A DNA stretch of 64,000 bases from Vibrio nigripulchritudo ATCC 27043 (GTDB lineage Bacteria; Pseudomonadota; Gammaproteobacteria; Enterobacterales; Vibrionaceae). Below the pieces are notes generated by a model. The model saw only the letters and a program-made list of their open reading frames with translations, was not told where the DNA came from and made no database searches. Location of the stretch: the NCBI RefSeq assembly GCF_000222685.1, contig NZ_AFWJ01000035.1, positions 1 to 64,000 of the forward strand. The letters run 5' to 3'. Position 1 is the stretch's first letter. Each line of letters begins with the position of its first letter. Position numbers and translations under genes: made by a program. This document shows positions 55,035 to 64,000 of this stretch, one piece after another.

Positions 55035-56885
55035 TTACTTCGCGTAAGTAGACATTTGAACCAGCAGCTTGGTGAGCTCACTGTTCGGCATGGTGCGTTT
55101 TTCTTTCTTGTTGAGCGACAAGTCGGTGACTTCGGTGTATCCACCCGGTCGGTTCACAATAATCTCATTTCCACCCACAATACCGTAATCCATATAACTG
55201 CCTACAATGACCCAGTTCTCTTCCCGGTTGTTATTAAACAAATCCACTCCAACACTGTAATCAGAAATGTCATTGCTGACGCCTAGCGGTTCTTTCATCA
55301 GCGTTGGAGGAATATCCAGATGGCTGGTTCTCGCATAGATGATATCTGCCGCTTTACCTGGGTGGTATAGATACAGTGGAACATGAACCTGTGCGGGTGC
55401 ATAGTTGCTGCCATGTCCCCAGTAGTTCTTTTTGTAGTCGTTGAACTCTTCACCGTGATCAGATGTGATGACCACAATGGTGTTATCAAGCTCGCCAGCC
55501 TGTTCCAGTTTTCCTAACACCTCTCCGATCAGCTTATCAATGTAGAAAAGCGAATTTCGGTAGCGGTTCCGGTATTCCGTCGGATCAAAGTCGTTGTTCA
55601 GCTTCACGTGGTCGACGCGATCCCAATAAGGTTCGAACGGTGTCTTCATGTCATTGGGGAATGAAGTACCATGCGCAGCATCATAGAACAGGAATCCGAA
55701 ATAAGGTTTTGTATCGTCTTTGCTGTCCAGGAAGTCGAGAAAATCATCAGTGATTTTACGATCCCGTTCAGCTGGTGTATCGCCAGGTGTCGTGACGGTC
55801 AAGTCCTGGATGCCAGCAAACACGGTGCGATCAAATGGTGGGCTATGCAAAGGCGCAGAACCATGAATCGACATTTGGTAATTCAGCGAGTGCAGTGTTT
55901 CCATCAGAACCGGTTGCTGCTGACTTGAGCGTACCGCATCCCAGTACGTAGAAGGAATACCATAAAACAGGCTGAAGATACCCATTTGAGTGGAGTTACC
56001 CCCGCTCAGGTGCTCTTTAAATACCAAGCTTTGCTTACCAAACGTTTCGATATTCGGCGTTACCTGTTCGTTTGCATCATCAAAACGCCAGGCATCAAGT
56101 ACAATCACAACCATGTTTGGTGTTTCTGAACCAGCCTCAACAGCAATTGGCTTTAAAGGGTAATTTAGGTTGGTGACCTTCTGATGCGAGATTTTAGTAT
56201 GAGCATCACGACCTGCCTGTTGCTCTACCCAACCGTTATCTTCCAACCAGTCATTGGCTGTAAGAGGAAGATAGAGTGGCCAGTGATGGCTATAACTCGG
56301 GATAACCTGATCAAAGTTTGCGTACTTCCAAGCGTGAGTCAGCTGGCTAAACAGCAGACAACTGAACCATACGCTGATACCCAACAGGAAATAACGCTTT
56401 TTCGTTTTTACCCAGCGGTTAGCGAGCACAATGGTCATGATAATAGCGTTGATCAATCCAAACACCACCACACCACCGACCAACAAGGTAAACCACGAGA
56501 CATCAATAATCTGGTCACCGCCTTCAATCAACAGCTCGAAAACGAATCCGTTTAAATGAAAGCGATACTGGTTATAAACCTGAGTGTCAATGGCAACCAT
56601 TACGGCTGTCACGATAAAAGGCAGGACAGCAATAAACCGGAAGAGGCGAGTGGGAAGCCACAGCAGCAAGAGAGATGGAATGGCACAGAGTACGGCCATT
56701 AACCCAAACAGACCCACTTGCGTGGAAAAGATATAAGGGTATGACAACCAACTACCTTCAGGAATATCCATCCAACTGACATAGGGCAGCGCAATCAAAC
56801 ACAATAAAACGGTGTTCAATAGTAGTAAGCAGAAAATCCATCGCGAGTTAAAGCAAAGCTTCTCGCGAAGCGCAGAAAAAAACAT
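55035..56885 (-). CDS. YejM/PbgA-like DUF3413 inner-membrane sulfatase-fold protein
   Basis: A 616-residue protein with five or so TM helices (about 15-220, DUF3413) and a periplasmic alkaline-phosphatase/sulfatase-type domain (about 255-610). In E. coli the homologue YejM senses LPS and controls LpxC turnover through LapB. Here the domain keeps a metal-site-like VVIVLDAWRFDD strand and ITSDHGEEFND with a GHGSNY segment, which are degraded in E. coli YejM, so enzymatic activity is possible. I start at the ATG at 56885 (MFFSALREKL); the frame runs 40 codons further upstream. The true start is uncertain. Confidence 0.82.
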   Translation of the reverse strand: MFFSALREKLCFNSRWIFCLLLLNTVLLCLIALPYVSWMDIPEGSWLSYPYIFSTQVGLFGLMAVLCAIPSLLLLWLPTRLFRFIAVLPFIVTAVMVAIDTQVYNQYRFHLNGFVFELLIEGGDQIIDVSWFTLLVGGVVVFGLINAIIMTIVLANRWVKTKKRYFLLGISVWFSCLLFSQLTHAWKYANFDQVIPSYSHHWPLYLPLTANDWLEDNGWVEQQAGRDAHTKISHQKVTNLNYPLKPIAVEAGSETPNMVVIVLDAWRFDDANEQVTPNIETFGKQSLVFKEHLSGGNSTQMGIFSLFYGIPSTYWDAVRSSQQQPVLMETLHSLNYQMSIHGSAPLHSPPFDRTVFAGIQDLTVTTPGDTPAERDRKITDDFLDFLDSKDDTKPYFGFLFYDAAHGTSFPNDMKTPFEPYWDRVDHVKLNNDFDPTEYRNRYRNSLFYIDKLIGEVLGKLEQAGELDNTIVVITSDHGEEFNDYKKNYWGHGSNYAPAQVHVPLYLYHPGKAADIIYARTSHLDIPPTLMKEPLGVSNDISDYSVGVDLFNNNREENWVIVGSYMDYGIVGGNEIIVNRPGGYTEVTDLSLNKKEKRTMPNSELTKLLVQMSTYAK

Positions 56886-57153
56886 AAAATCTAATGGGTA
56901 TCCAGAAAGAGTCGGGCATTTTACAAAGGATCTGAAGTACATTTCAAGCATCCATTTACCAGACCTATATATTGCATAAAATTTGTTTAGCTGAATATTT
57001 ATCACATCGATTTGTCACAAATTGTCCAGATAATCGATTAACTGGGCAATTTCGAATAAACATAATAATTAGCGCGATGACATCCCTTAAGCTGTAGGTA
57101 GTCGTAAGATTTAGATATACTTAAGATCTATCCAATCTTTAACAGGCCCTCCT

Positions 57154-59613
57154 ATGTCTCAAAACACACCTAACGACCCATTTGCCGCGCGCGAATCCGA
57201 CAAATACGACAATCCTATTCCCAGCCGTGAATTCATCATCGAGTTTTTAGAAAAGGCAAATGTGCCAATGAATCGCAATGATTTGTTTGAAGCACTAAAG
57301 CTTTCTGGAGAAGAACAGTATGAAGGCTTGCGTCGTCGGCTGCGTGCCATGGAGCGTGATGGTCAACTGGTGTTCACCCGACGCCAGTGTTATGCCCTGC
57401 CAGATAAACTGGAACTGGTGAAAGGGGTTGTACTGGGTCATAAGGATGGACATGGTTGGGTGAGACCAGATGGCAGTACAGGCAAAGATAACGACATTCT
57501 GCTGCCTTATCACCAAATGAAAACTCTGATTCACGGTGATTATGTATTGGTTCAGCCAGCTGGCACCGACAAACGTGGTCGCAAAGAGGGTCGGTTGGTA
57601 CGTGTACTTGAAGAGCGTAAGACTCAGATTGTCGGGCGTTACTTTATGGAACAAGAATATTCCTACGTTGTTCCTGATGATTCACGCATTAGCCAGGATG
57701 TTTTGATTCCCAAAGAGCATCGCTGCGGCGCGCGAATGGGGAACGTAGTAGTGATTGAAATTACCGATCGTGCCACTCGTTCTCGTGGAATGATGGGGAA
57801 AATAGTTGAAGTACTGGGCGAAAATATGGCGCCGGGTATGGAAACACAGATTGCTATCCGTACTCACCAAATCCCGGATGTGTGGCCAGAAGAGGTCGAA
57901 AAACAAATCGCTGGTTTAGGTGAACATGTCCCAGAGGATGCCAAGAAAGGGCGTGTTGATTTACGAGATCTCCCCTTAGTTACTATCGATGGTGAAGACG
58001 CGCGAGACTTTGATGACGCTGTGTATTGTGAAGCGAAGCGCGGCGGCGGATGGCGCTTATGGGTTGCCATTGCAGATGTTAGCTACTACGTCCGCCCTGA
58101 TACTGCGTTGGATAAAGAAGCCATCAATCGTGGTAACTCCGTGTACTTCCCGTCTCAGGTTGTTCCTATGCTCCCTGAAGTCTTGTCTAACGGATTGTGC
58201 TCATTAAACCCACAAGTGGACCGCTTGTGCATGGTGTGTGAAATGACCATCTCGGCATCCGGTCGGTTATCCGGCTACAAGCACTACGAAGCCGTGATGA
58301 ACTCACATGCTCGCCTGACCTACAACAAAGTCAGTGCCATCCTTGAAGGTGATGAAGAACTGCGTCAGCGATACGAACCTTTAGTGCCTCATCTTGAAGA
58401 ACTTCACAAGATGTACGGTGTGCTAAAGCAGTCGCGTGATAACCGTGGTGCTATTGAGTTTGAAACCGTTGAAGCGAAATTTATTTTCAACTCCGACCGC
58501 AAGATTGACCGTATCGAACCAGTTGTTCGTAACGACGCACACAAGATCATCGAAGAGTGTATGATTTTAGCCAACATTGCGTCGGCATCTTTAGTTGAAA
58601 AGCTGAAAGAGCCTGCTTTGTTCCGTATACACGAAACGCCGGGTGAAGAGCGTTTACAAGGCTTCCGTGATTTCTTGGGAGAGCTTGGATTAAACCTGAC
58701 TGGTGGGCTGGAACCTTCCCCAACTGATTACGCGAATTTAATGAAGCAGATTGGTGAACGTCAGGACAAAGAGCTGATTCAGACCATGCTGCTGCGTTCG
58801 ATGAAACAGGCGGTGTACAACGCTGATAATGTTGGGCACTTTGGTCTGGCGCTAAAACGCTACGCACACTTTACTTCGCCGATTCGCCGTTATCCGGACT
58901 TGCTATTGCACCGTGCGATTAAATACCTGATCGCAAAAGAAGACGGTCGAAATACGGATCGCTGGACGCCAACGGGCGGCTTCCACTACTCCTTTGACGA
59001 TATGGATGTCTATGGCGAGCAGTGCTCGATGACGGAACGCCGCGCAGACGATGCGACTCGTGAGGTTGCTGACTGGCTGAAATGTGAATACATGCAAGAC
59101 CACGTTGGTGAAGAGCTTGATGGCGTGATTGCTAACGTAACCGGTTTCGGCTTCTTTGTTCGCCTGACAGAACTTCACATTGACGGTCTGGTTCATATTT
59201 CTTCACTGGCTAACGATTACTATCAATTTGATCCTATTGGTCAAAGGCTTATCGGTGAGAGCTTCGGAAACATCTATCGTTTGGGTGATGCAGTTAAAGT
59301 GAAGGTTCTGTCGGTCAATCTCGATGATCGTCAAATAGACTTTGAATTAGTGGAAACAAGTCGTAAGCTACGCGGCAAAGGTAAGACGGCGAAGAAGCGT
59401 GCTGCACAGGCAGATAAGAAAGCGGCGAGTAAAAAGAAAGCTGCAATCAAAGCGCGAAAGCCTGGTGGAAAGGCAAAAGCCCTTGTAGAACCCACCAAAC
59501 GACCAGATGGCTCCAGTGAGCCAGCTAAAACACGCAAGAAGACCAAGGCTGAAAAGGCGCGTAAAAAGAAATCACGCACAAAGAACCGAAAGTCTCAAGG
59601 CAAGAAGAAGTAA
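57154..59613 (+). CDS. rnr: Ribonuclease R
   Basis: An 819-residue 3'-5' exoribonuclease that degrades structured RNA. HTH-like N-domain (about 25-90), two cold-shock domains (about 90-250), RNB catalytic domain (about 265-600) with [15 protein letters not shown] (the Asp cluster), and S1 (about 650-735: [17 protein letters not shown]). The C-terminal tail (about 735-819) is extremely Lys/Arg/Ala-rich, which helps unwinding and ribosome contact. Followed after 17 bp by rlmB, as in E. coli. In this window nsrR and rnr are separated by the inserted YejM-like gene. Confidence 0.97.
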   Translation: MSQNTPNDPFAARESDKYDNPIPSREFIIEFLEKANVPMNRNDLFEALKLSGEEQYEGLRRRLRAMERDGQLVFTRRQCYALPDKLELVKGVVLGHKDGHGWVRPDGSTGKDNDILLPYHQMKTLIHGDYVLVQPAGTDKRGRKEGRLVRVLEERKTQIVGRYFMEQEYSYVVPDDSRISQDVLIPKEHRCGARMGNVVVIEITDRATRSRGMMGKIVEVLGENMAPGMETQIAIRTHQIPDVWPEEVEKQIAGLGEHVPEDAKKGRVDLRDLPLVTIDGEDARDFDDAVYCEAKRGGGWRLWVAIADVSYYVRPDTALDKEAINRGNSVYFPSQVVPMLPEVLSNGLCSLNPQVDRLCMVCEMTISASGRLSGYKHYEAVMNSHARLTYNKVSAILEGDEELRQRYEPLVPHLEELHKMYGVLKQSRDNRGAIEFETVEAKFIFNSDRKIDRIEPVVRNDAHKIIEECMILANIASASLVEKLKEPALFRIHETPGEERLQGFRDFLGELGLNLTGGLEPSPTDYANLMKQIGERQDKELIQTMLLRSMKQAVYNADNVGHFGLALKRYAHFTSPIRRYPDLLLHRAIKYLIAKEDGRNTDRWTPTGGFHYSFDDMDVYGEQCSMTERRADDATREVADWLKCEYMQDHVGEELDGVIANVTGFGFFVRLTELHIDGLVHISSLANDYYQFDPIGQRLIGESFGNIYRLGDAVKVKVLSVNLDDRQIDFELVETSRKLRGKGKTAKKRAAQADKKAASKKKAAIKARKPGGKAKALVEPTKRPDGSSEPAKTRKKTKAEKARKKKSRTKNRKSQGKKK

Positions 59614-59630
59614 TCTGAATAGGTCAGACC

Positions 59631-60371
59631 ATGAGTAACGAATTCCTTTATGGCATTCATGCCGTAAAAGCTGTGCTGGAAAAAGACCCGGTACGTTTTA
59701 TTGAAGCATTTGTATTGAAAGGACGTCAGGATGACCGTTTATTGCCTTTGCTGAATGAACTTCAGAATGTTGGGATTTCCATTCAGCAAATGGGAAGAAA
59801 GGCGCTGGATGACAAAGCCAAAGGAGCAAATCACCAAGGGATCATCGCCCGAGTAAAACCTGCAAAGACGCTCAACGAAAACGACTTGGACGATATTCTG
59901 GCTCAGCATGAGCAGCCTTTGCTGTTGGTGTTAGATGGAGTCACCGATCCTCATAACCTTGGTGCTTGTCTGCGAAATGCTGATGCCGCAGGCGTTGCCG
60001 CGGTGATCGTACCAAAAGACAAATCAGCTCCAATGACAGCAACTGTGAGTAAGGTTGCCTGTGGTGCCGCTGAAACAGTGCCATTAGTTCGTGTGACTAA
60101 TCTGGCGCGTACTATGCGTGCATTACAGGAGAAAGGTGTGTGGTTTGTTGGTACCGCTGGTGAAGCGACTCACGACATCTATCAAGCTAAGCTCAGTGGT
60201 GCATTAGCCATTGTCATGGGGGCAGAAGGTGATGGTATGCGTCGTCTGACTCGTGAAACCTGTGATGATCTTATTAAGATTCCGATGGCGGGAAGCGTAT
60301 CCAGCTTGAATGTGTCAGTCGCATCTGGGATATGTTTGTTCGAAGCGGTGCGTCAGCGCCAAAACGTCTAA
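59631..60371 (+). CDS. rlmB: 23S rRNA (guanosine-2251 2'-O)-methyltransferase RlmB
   Basis: A 246-residue SPOUT enzyme. The N-terminal L30e-like RNA-binding domain (about 1-75: [25 protein letters not shown]) precedes the knotted domain with [21 protein letters not shown] (motif 1, about 103-123), [13 protein letters not shown] (motif 2) and [27 protein letters not shown] (motif 3). Length matches E. coli (243). Part of the rnr-rlmB unit. Confidence 0.96.
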   Translation: MSNEFLYGIHAVKAVLEKDPVRFIEAFVLKGRQDDRLLPLLNELQNVGISIQQMGRKALDDKAKGANHQGIIARVKPAKTLNENDLDDILAQHEQPLLLVLDGVTDPHNLGACLRNADAAGVAAVIVPKDKSAPMTATVSKVACGAAETVPLVRVTNLARTMRALQEKGVWFVGTAGEATHDIYQAKLSGALAIVMGAEGDGMRRLTRETCDDLIKIPMAGSVSSLNVSVASGICLFEAVRQRQNV

Positions 60372-60389
60372 GGGTATGCATTAGATAAT

Positions 60390-60421
60390 AAAAAACCACC
60401 AACTTGCGTTGGTGGTTTTTT
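60390..60421. terminator. Bidirectional terminator rlmB / crp
   Basis: AAAAAACCACCAAC, a TTGC loop, GTTGGTGGTTTTTT; perfect 14-bp stem. Confidence 0.93.
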
Positions 60422-60443
60422 TAAATCTGTATCGCTAAGAAAG

Positions 60444-61076
60444 TTAGCGAGTGCCGTAAACAACGATAGTCTTACCGTGTGCTGAAATGAGGTTTTGCTC
60501 TTCCAGCATTTTCAGGATACGACCTACTGTTTCACGAGAACAGCCAACGATTTGACCGATTTCCTGACGGGTAATCTTGATTTGCATACCGTCTGGGTGA
60601 GTCATTGCGTCTGGTTGCTTCGCAAGGTTCAGAAGCGTTTGAGCGATACGACCTGTTACGTCTAGGAATGCAAGGTCGCCCACTTTCTGGCTTGTTGTTT
60701 GAAGACGGTTCGCCATTTGCGCAGAAAGGCGCATTAGGATATCAGGGTTAACCTGAATCAGCTGACGGAACTTCTTAAATGAGATTTCTGCCACTTCACA
60801 CGGGGTTTTTGCACGTACCCAAGCGGTACGTTCCTGGTCTTCTTCGAACAGACCAAGTTCGCCGATAAAATCACCTTGGTTGAGGTAAGACAAGATCATT
60901 TCTTTGCCTTCTTCATCCTTGATCAGTACGGCAACAGAACCTTTCACAATGTAGTACAGGGTCTCTGCCTTTTCACCAGCATGAATCAGAGTACTTTTTG
61001 ATGGGTACTTATGAATATGACAGTGTGAAAGGAACCACTCTAATGTTGGATCGGTTTGAGGTTTACCTAGAACCAT
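60444..61076 (-). CDS. crp: cAMP receptor protein CRP
   Basis: A 210-residue global regulator, nearly identical in layout to E. coli CRP (210). cAMP-binding beta-barrel (about 1-130, with [25 protein letters not shown] and the phosphate-binding [19 protein letters not shown]), the dimer C-helix (about 110-137), and the HTH (about 168-192: [23 protein letters not shown]). A CRP-like site lies upstream at 61271, which fits autoregulation. Expressed as a single gene. Confidence 0.98.
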   Translation of the reverse strand: MVLGKPQTDPTLEWFLSHCHIHKYPSKSTLIHAGEKAETLYYIVKGSVAVLIKDEEGKEMILSYLNQGDFIGELGLFEEDQERTAWVRAKTPCEVAEISFKKFRQLIQVNPDILMRLSAQMANRLQTTSQKVGDLAFLDVTGRIAQTLLNLAKQPDAMTHPDGMQIKITRQEIGQIVGCSRETVGRILKMLEEQNLISAHGKTIVVYGTR

Positions 61077-61270
61077 AATATCTTTCTTCCTCTGCAGGGC
61101 TTGCTCAGCAGCTTTCCATATCGACTGAGCCAGATTGAACTGGTCATTTAGAATAGGGTGTTATAGTTGATGCTGCAAGCTATCATATGTTTCGGTTAGA
61201 AATAGTATCCTTTTTCTGAAACGATTTCTTGACTTTGATCGTTACACACTGGCGTTTATCTAAGCAAAAA

Positions 61271-61286
61271 TGTGCACATGATCACG
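61271..61286. promoter_or_regulatory. CRP-site candidate between crp and prkB
   Basis: TGTGCACATGATCACG matches TGTGA-N6-TCACA at 8 of 10 core bases. Confidence 0.5.
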
Positions 61287-61319
61287 CTATAGCAACTTGG
61301 TTTACTTTTCTTCTTATCA

Positions 61320-62189
61320 CTAACCGATTTTGCCCGTTTCGATGAGCTGTTGAAGGATAGGCTGAACGATAAGCTCCATTGCAAAACTCATCTTGCCTCC
61401 CGGCACAACAAGGGTGTTGTGTCGCGACATAAATGACCCTTGAATCATAGACAACAGATATGGGAAATCGACGTTTTTAATACCACGAAGACGAATCACT
61501 ACAAAACTTTCATCTAAGCTGGGGATGCCTTTTGCAGCTAAAGGATTAGAAGTATCTACTGTCGGTACTCGCTGAAAATTGATGTGAGTACGTGAAAACT
61601 GCGGGGTAATGTAGTTCAGGTAATCGTCCATGGAGCGAACAATGGAGTCCGTTACGGCTTCCTTTGAATGACCTCTGTCTCGGGTGTCACGAACGAACTT
61701 CTGAATCCACTCCAAGTTTACGATTGGCACCATGCCGATCAGTAAATCAACGTGCTGTGAGGCGTTTACGCCACCATCAACCACACCGCCATGCAACCCT
61801 TCATAAAAGAGCACGTCGGAATCTTCTGGCAACTCCTGCCATGGAGTAAAGGTTCCCGGCATTTGATTATAAGGGACAGCCTCGTCAAAGGTGTGCAGGT
61901 AACGGCGGACTTGTCCTTTTCCTTCGTCACCGTATTTGCGGAAAAACTGCTCTAGAGTGGGAAAGTCGTTAGCTTGAGGACCAAAGTAACTGATGTGCCT
62001 TCCTTGTTCTTTGGCCTTGCGAATTTCCACGTCCATTTCCGGACGAGTGAATCGGTGGAAACTGTCACCTTCAACCCATGCGGCTTTAACGTCCATCATG
62101 TTGAACATCTTACGGAACGCTTCAGATGTGGTGGTCGTTCCTGCTCCCGATGAACCTGTAACAGCGATGATTGGGTGTTTTGCTGACAT
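61320..62189 (-). CDS. prkB: Phosphoribulokinase-like kinase PrkB
   Basis: A 289-residue P-loop kinase of the phosphoribulokinase/uridine kinase family. Walker A is AVTGSSGAGTTTTSEAF (about 9-25); DSFHR and the acidic FYEGLHGGV (about 125-133) suit a sugar-phosphate acceptor; C-terminal PGGKMSFAMELIVQPIL. E. coli prkB sits near crp with yheT and yheU, as here, but its substrate is not settled and no Calvin-cycle genes are present. The E. coli neighbour yhfA is missing between crp and prkB. Confidence 0.93.
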   Translation of the reverse strand: MSAKHPIIAVTGSSGAGTTTTSEAFRKMFNMMDVKAAWVEGDSFHRFTRPEMDVEIRKAKEQGRHISYFGPQANDFPTLEQFFRKYGDEGKGQVRRYLHTFDEAVPYNQMPGTFTPWQELPEDSDVLFYEGLHGGVVDGGVNASQHVDLLIGMVPIVNLEWIQKFVRDTRDRGHSKEAVTDSIVRSMDDYLNYITPQFSRTHINFQRVPTVDTSNPLAAKGIPSLDESFVVIRLRGIKNVDFPYLLSMIQGSFMSRHNTLVVPGGKMSFAMELIVQPILQQLIETGKIG

Positions 62190-62287
62190 GACTGTCCTTG
62201 TCTCTGTTTGTCGTGATAGAAATTCAGTGTAGGGGAAGTGCTTCGAATAATAAACACTGCTCCAGTCACGTTAATGAATGAAATACC

Positions 62288-62500
62288 TTAACGGGCAGGA
62301 TGAACCTGGATGTCCACAGTTTCGTGAAGTTCGGAAAAGACAACCACAGCCTGACCGCTTTGCAGCTGTGTCCGAACGTGCTCAACCTTTTCGTCTAAGC
62401 TGATTTCGCTTTCGCCGTAATCGGTTCCTTCCCTCAGTACAAACTCTTTTATCAGGTTTGTCAGAGTGTCTGCATCAATCTGTTCCCAAGGGACGATCAT
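62288..62500 (-). CDS. yheU: YheU-family protein
   Basis: A 70-residue soluble protein ([29 protein letters not shown] region conserved) of unknown function. The gene sits between prkB and yheT as in E. coli, and the C-terminal half ([20 protein letters not shown]) is the family signature. Probably co-transcribed with yheT, 31 bp upstream. Confidence 0.92.
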   Translation of the reverse strand: MIVPWEQIDADTLTNLIKEFVLREGTDYGESEISLDEKVEHVRTQLQSGQAVVVFSELHETVDIQVHPAR

Positions 62501-62531
62501 AAATACCTCTTTCTTTTATGTCGTGATGTCT

Positions 62532-63554
62532 CTAGCTTTCAGTGACCGCAATCTTATCATCAATTGCAGACCCTTGGTTATGTTCCGCAACTTTAAGGAA
62601 ATGTGAATAGTATTCAGGGAGTGCTTCTTCTAACCAGAATTTCGGTCTAAACAAGCTTCCGGTTACAAAGCCAACGTGTCCGCCTTTGGGAAGTAAATGG
62701 TAATTAACGTGAGCAGGCAGTGGATAATCTGGAATAACCGCTTCGGTCATAAACGGATCATCGTGAGCATGAATGATGTCTGTCGGGATGCGTATCTGAG
62801 GCAACATAGGTAACCCAGAACAGGTTTGGTAATAATGATGTGCGCCATTAAATCCGTGTAATCGTGAGGTAATCACATCATCAAACTCAAACATGGTACT
62901 GATTTTATTGATCTCGGATTCTGTCAGAGGCATCACTTTCTGTACTAAGGGCAATTTGGCAATGGCATTGTCTTTCAGAGAGCCGAGTAAGTAATCCTGA
63001 TAGACTTTCGAAAAGCCCTGATTGATACGCCTTGAGCACGCCAGTAGATCCAGCGGGGCAGATACAATCGATGCCGCGTCCAATTTTGTGTCGTTACCGT
63101 ATTTCGCTAAGTAGTTCACCAGCATATTTCCACCGAGTGACACGCCCACCGCCACCTTTGAATTAGAAGGAAAACGCTGGCTTAGCTCTGTCAGAAAATG
63201 TCTCGCGTCTTCGGTTTCACCAGAGTGATAGGCACGTGGTAAGCGGTTTGGCTCTCCACTGCACCCACGAAAATGCATCATGACCGACAGCCACCCTTGC
63301 TTGGCAAACGCGTGAAGCAAGCCATTCGCGTATGGGCTTTCAAAGCTTCCTTCTAAACCGTGAAAAAGTACGAAAATAGGCTTGTCAGAGTGATTGTTCG
63401 GATCTTCGCTCCAAGCCAGATCAACGAAATCCCCGTCGGGCAGTTCCAGCCTTTCTCTGACGGCTTGAAACAGAGGTTTGCGCCTGATAAAACGCGACAG
63501 AAGAGTTTGAATGTGTGCATTGCCCAGCCCAAATGCCGGGGAGAATGTCATCAT
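62532..63554 (-). CDS. yheT: Alpha/beta-hydrolase YheT
   Basis: A 340-residue esterase-fold protein of the YheT/ABHD1-3 group. The nucleophile elbow is VGVSLGGNML (Ser about 141), with the oxyanion/HG motif FVLFHGLEGSFESPYA and the acid/His in IHAHDDPFM (Asp) and KGGHVGFV (His). The N-terminal FSPAFGLGNAHIQTLLSRFIRR is typical. The ATG overlaps the end of the upstream aminotransferase gene by 4 bases (ATGA). Confidence 0.93.
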   Translation of the reverse strand: MMTFSPAFGLGNAHIQTLLSRFIRRKPLFQAVRERLELPDGDFVDLAWSEDPNNHSDKPIFVLFHGLEGSFESPYANGLLHAFAKQGWLSVMMHFRGCSGEPNRLPRAYHSGETEDARHFLTELSQRFPSNSKVAVGVSLGGNMLVNYLAKYGNDTKLDAASIVSAPLDLLACSRRINQGFSKVYQDYLLGSLKDNAIAKLPLVQKVMPLTESEINKISTMFEFDDVITSRLHGFNGAHHYYQTCSGLPMLPQIRIPTDIIHAHDDPFMTEAVIPDYPLPAHVNYHLLPKGGHVGFVTGSLFRPKFWLEEALPEYYSHFLKVAEHNQGSAIDDKIAVTES

Positions 63555-64000
63555 AAAGCGAAATCCGAAATAGGGTTGCTGTTAAGCAGTTCTGCGAGAA
63601 TTTTAAGACCTTTCTCAAGCTGCTGACGGGTGATTGGAGAACTTAACGACAAACGTATCGCTGGGGGTACAGCACCACCTGGCGGGACAAACAGCTCTCC
63701 CGACTTAACGACCACATTTTTTTCTGCGGCTTTCGCAATGAAATCACTTAAACGCCAGTGTTCAGGCAGGGTTAGCCACAGGTGAAAACAGTGAGGCTGA
63801 AAGCGGATATCAAAGTCGCCCAGATATTGCTTTGTCAGCTCAAGCCTGTCGTCCATTTCTTTACGAATGGCACCAATCACTTCTTCTACTTGGTTATTTT
63901 GTATCATCTGACAGGTAAGGGCTGTCAACAGTGGGCTAATCATCCAGCTGTGATTTTGCAACGTGATGCACAATGAGGGATAAAGTTCGTCTGGAATGAG
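63551..64000 (-). CDS. PLP-dependent aminotransferase, C-terminal part (MocR-like), partial
   Basis: The frame is open through the right edge (nine more codons beyond 63973), so only the last 149 codons are in view. They match the C-terminal third of class I/II aminotransferase domains of MocR-type regulators (PdxR/YdcR-like): FHLWLTLPEHWRLSDF, VVVKSGELFVPPG and AIRLSLSSPITRQQLEKGLKIL. The N-terminal helix-turn-helix or aminotransferase core would be outside the window, so a regulator rather than a pure enzyme is likely but not proven. Confidence 0.8.
   Translation of the reverse strand, partial: LIPDELYPSLCITLQNHSWMISPLLTALTCQMIQNNQVEEVIGAIRKEMDDRLELTKQYLGDFDIRFQPHCFHLWLTLPEHWRLSDFIAKAAEKNVVVKSGELFVPPGGAVPPAIRLSLSSPITRQQLEKGLKILAELLNSNPISDFAL

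Overview
The window is a piece of a Vibrio (gamma-proteobacterial) main chromosome. The evidence is VCR-like attC repeats, a sodium-motor gene (motX), and long gene strings in the same order as the E. coli 94-min region (groES-groEL, epmB/efp, frdABCD/epmA, psd-rsgA-orn, Gly tRNAs, queG, tsaE-amiB-mutL-miaA-hfq-hflX-hflK-hflC-yjeT-purA, nsrR, rnr-rlmB) and the 88-min region (sodA, cpxRA/cpxP, fieF, pfkA). Species cannot be named from the sequence alone.

Region 1 (about 1-6400) is the distal end of a chromosomal (super)integron. It holds a run of small cassettes, mostly of unknown function, separated by attC sites of 67-120 bp. No integrase is present, so it should lie to the left. Notable content: gene-less cassettes; an IS110/IS1111-family insertion sequence sitting directly against an attC, with 11-bp subterminal inverted repeats and a long structured non-coding tail (candidate guide RNA); a frameshifted transposase remnant; a lipoprotein, a zinc-ribbon protein and an XRE-type regulator; and a ccdAB toxin-antitoxin pair read against the array. 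A gene broken by an in-frame stop (6421-6978) lies just beyond the array.

Region 2 (7.1-16.5 kb) is stable chromosome: trmL, Fur-box-preceded sodA, the Cpx envelope-stress system with a perfect CpxR box between cpxRA and cpxP, a solute-binding-like protein, the FieF metal exporter, pfkA and a MATE pump. Region 3 (16.7-31.5 kb) has the heat-shock operon groESL, EF-P with its lysine aminomutase, several Vibrio-type secreted or membrane proteins, an SPFH protein, a nitroreductase and the fumarate reductase operon. Region 4 (31.6-38.8 kb) has EpmA (completing EF-P beta-lysylation), transporters, a glycerophosphodiesterase, psd, rsgA and orn.

Region 5 (39.0-40.2 kb) is a Gly-fMet-Gly-Gly tRNA operon followed by about 500 bp without genes. 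That gap carries five DnaA-box-like sequences, two of them perfect and inverted. It lies where E. coli has datA (between the Gly tRNAs and queG) and is the most interesting non-coding element here. Region 6 (40.2-60.4 kb) is a dense run of housekeeping genes (queG, tsaE-amiB-mutL-miaA, hfq-hflXKC, purA, motX, hmp/nsrR with twin NsrR sites, a YejM-like sulfatase-fold protein, rnr-rlmB). Region 7 (60.4-64.0 kb) has crp, prkB, yheU, yheT and the C-terminal end of a PLP-dependent aminotransferase cut by the window edge.
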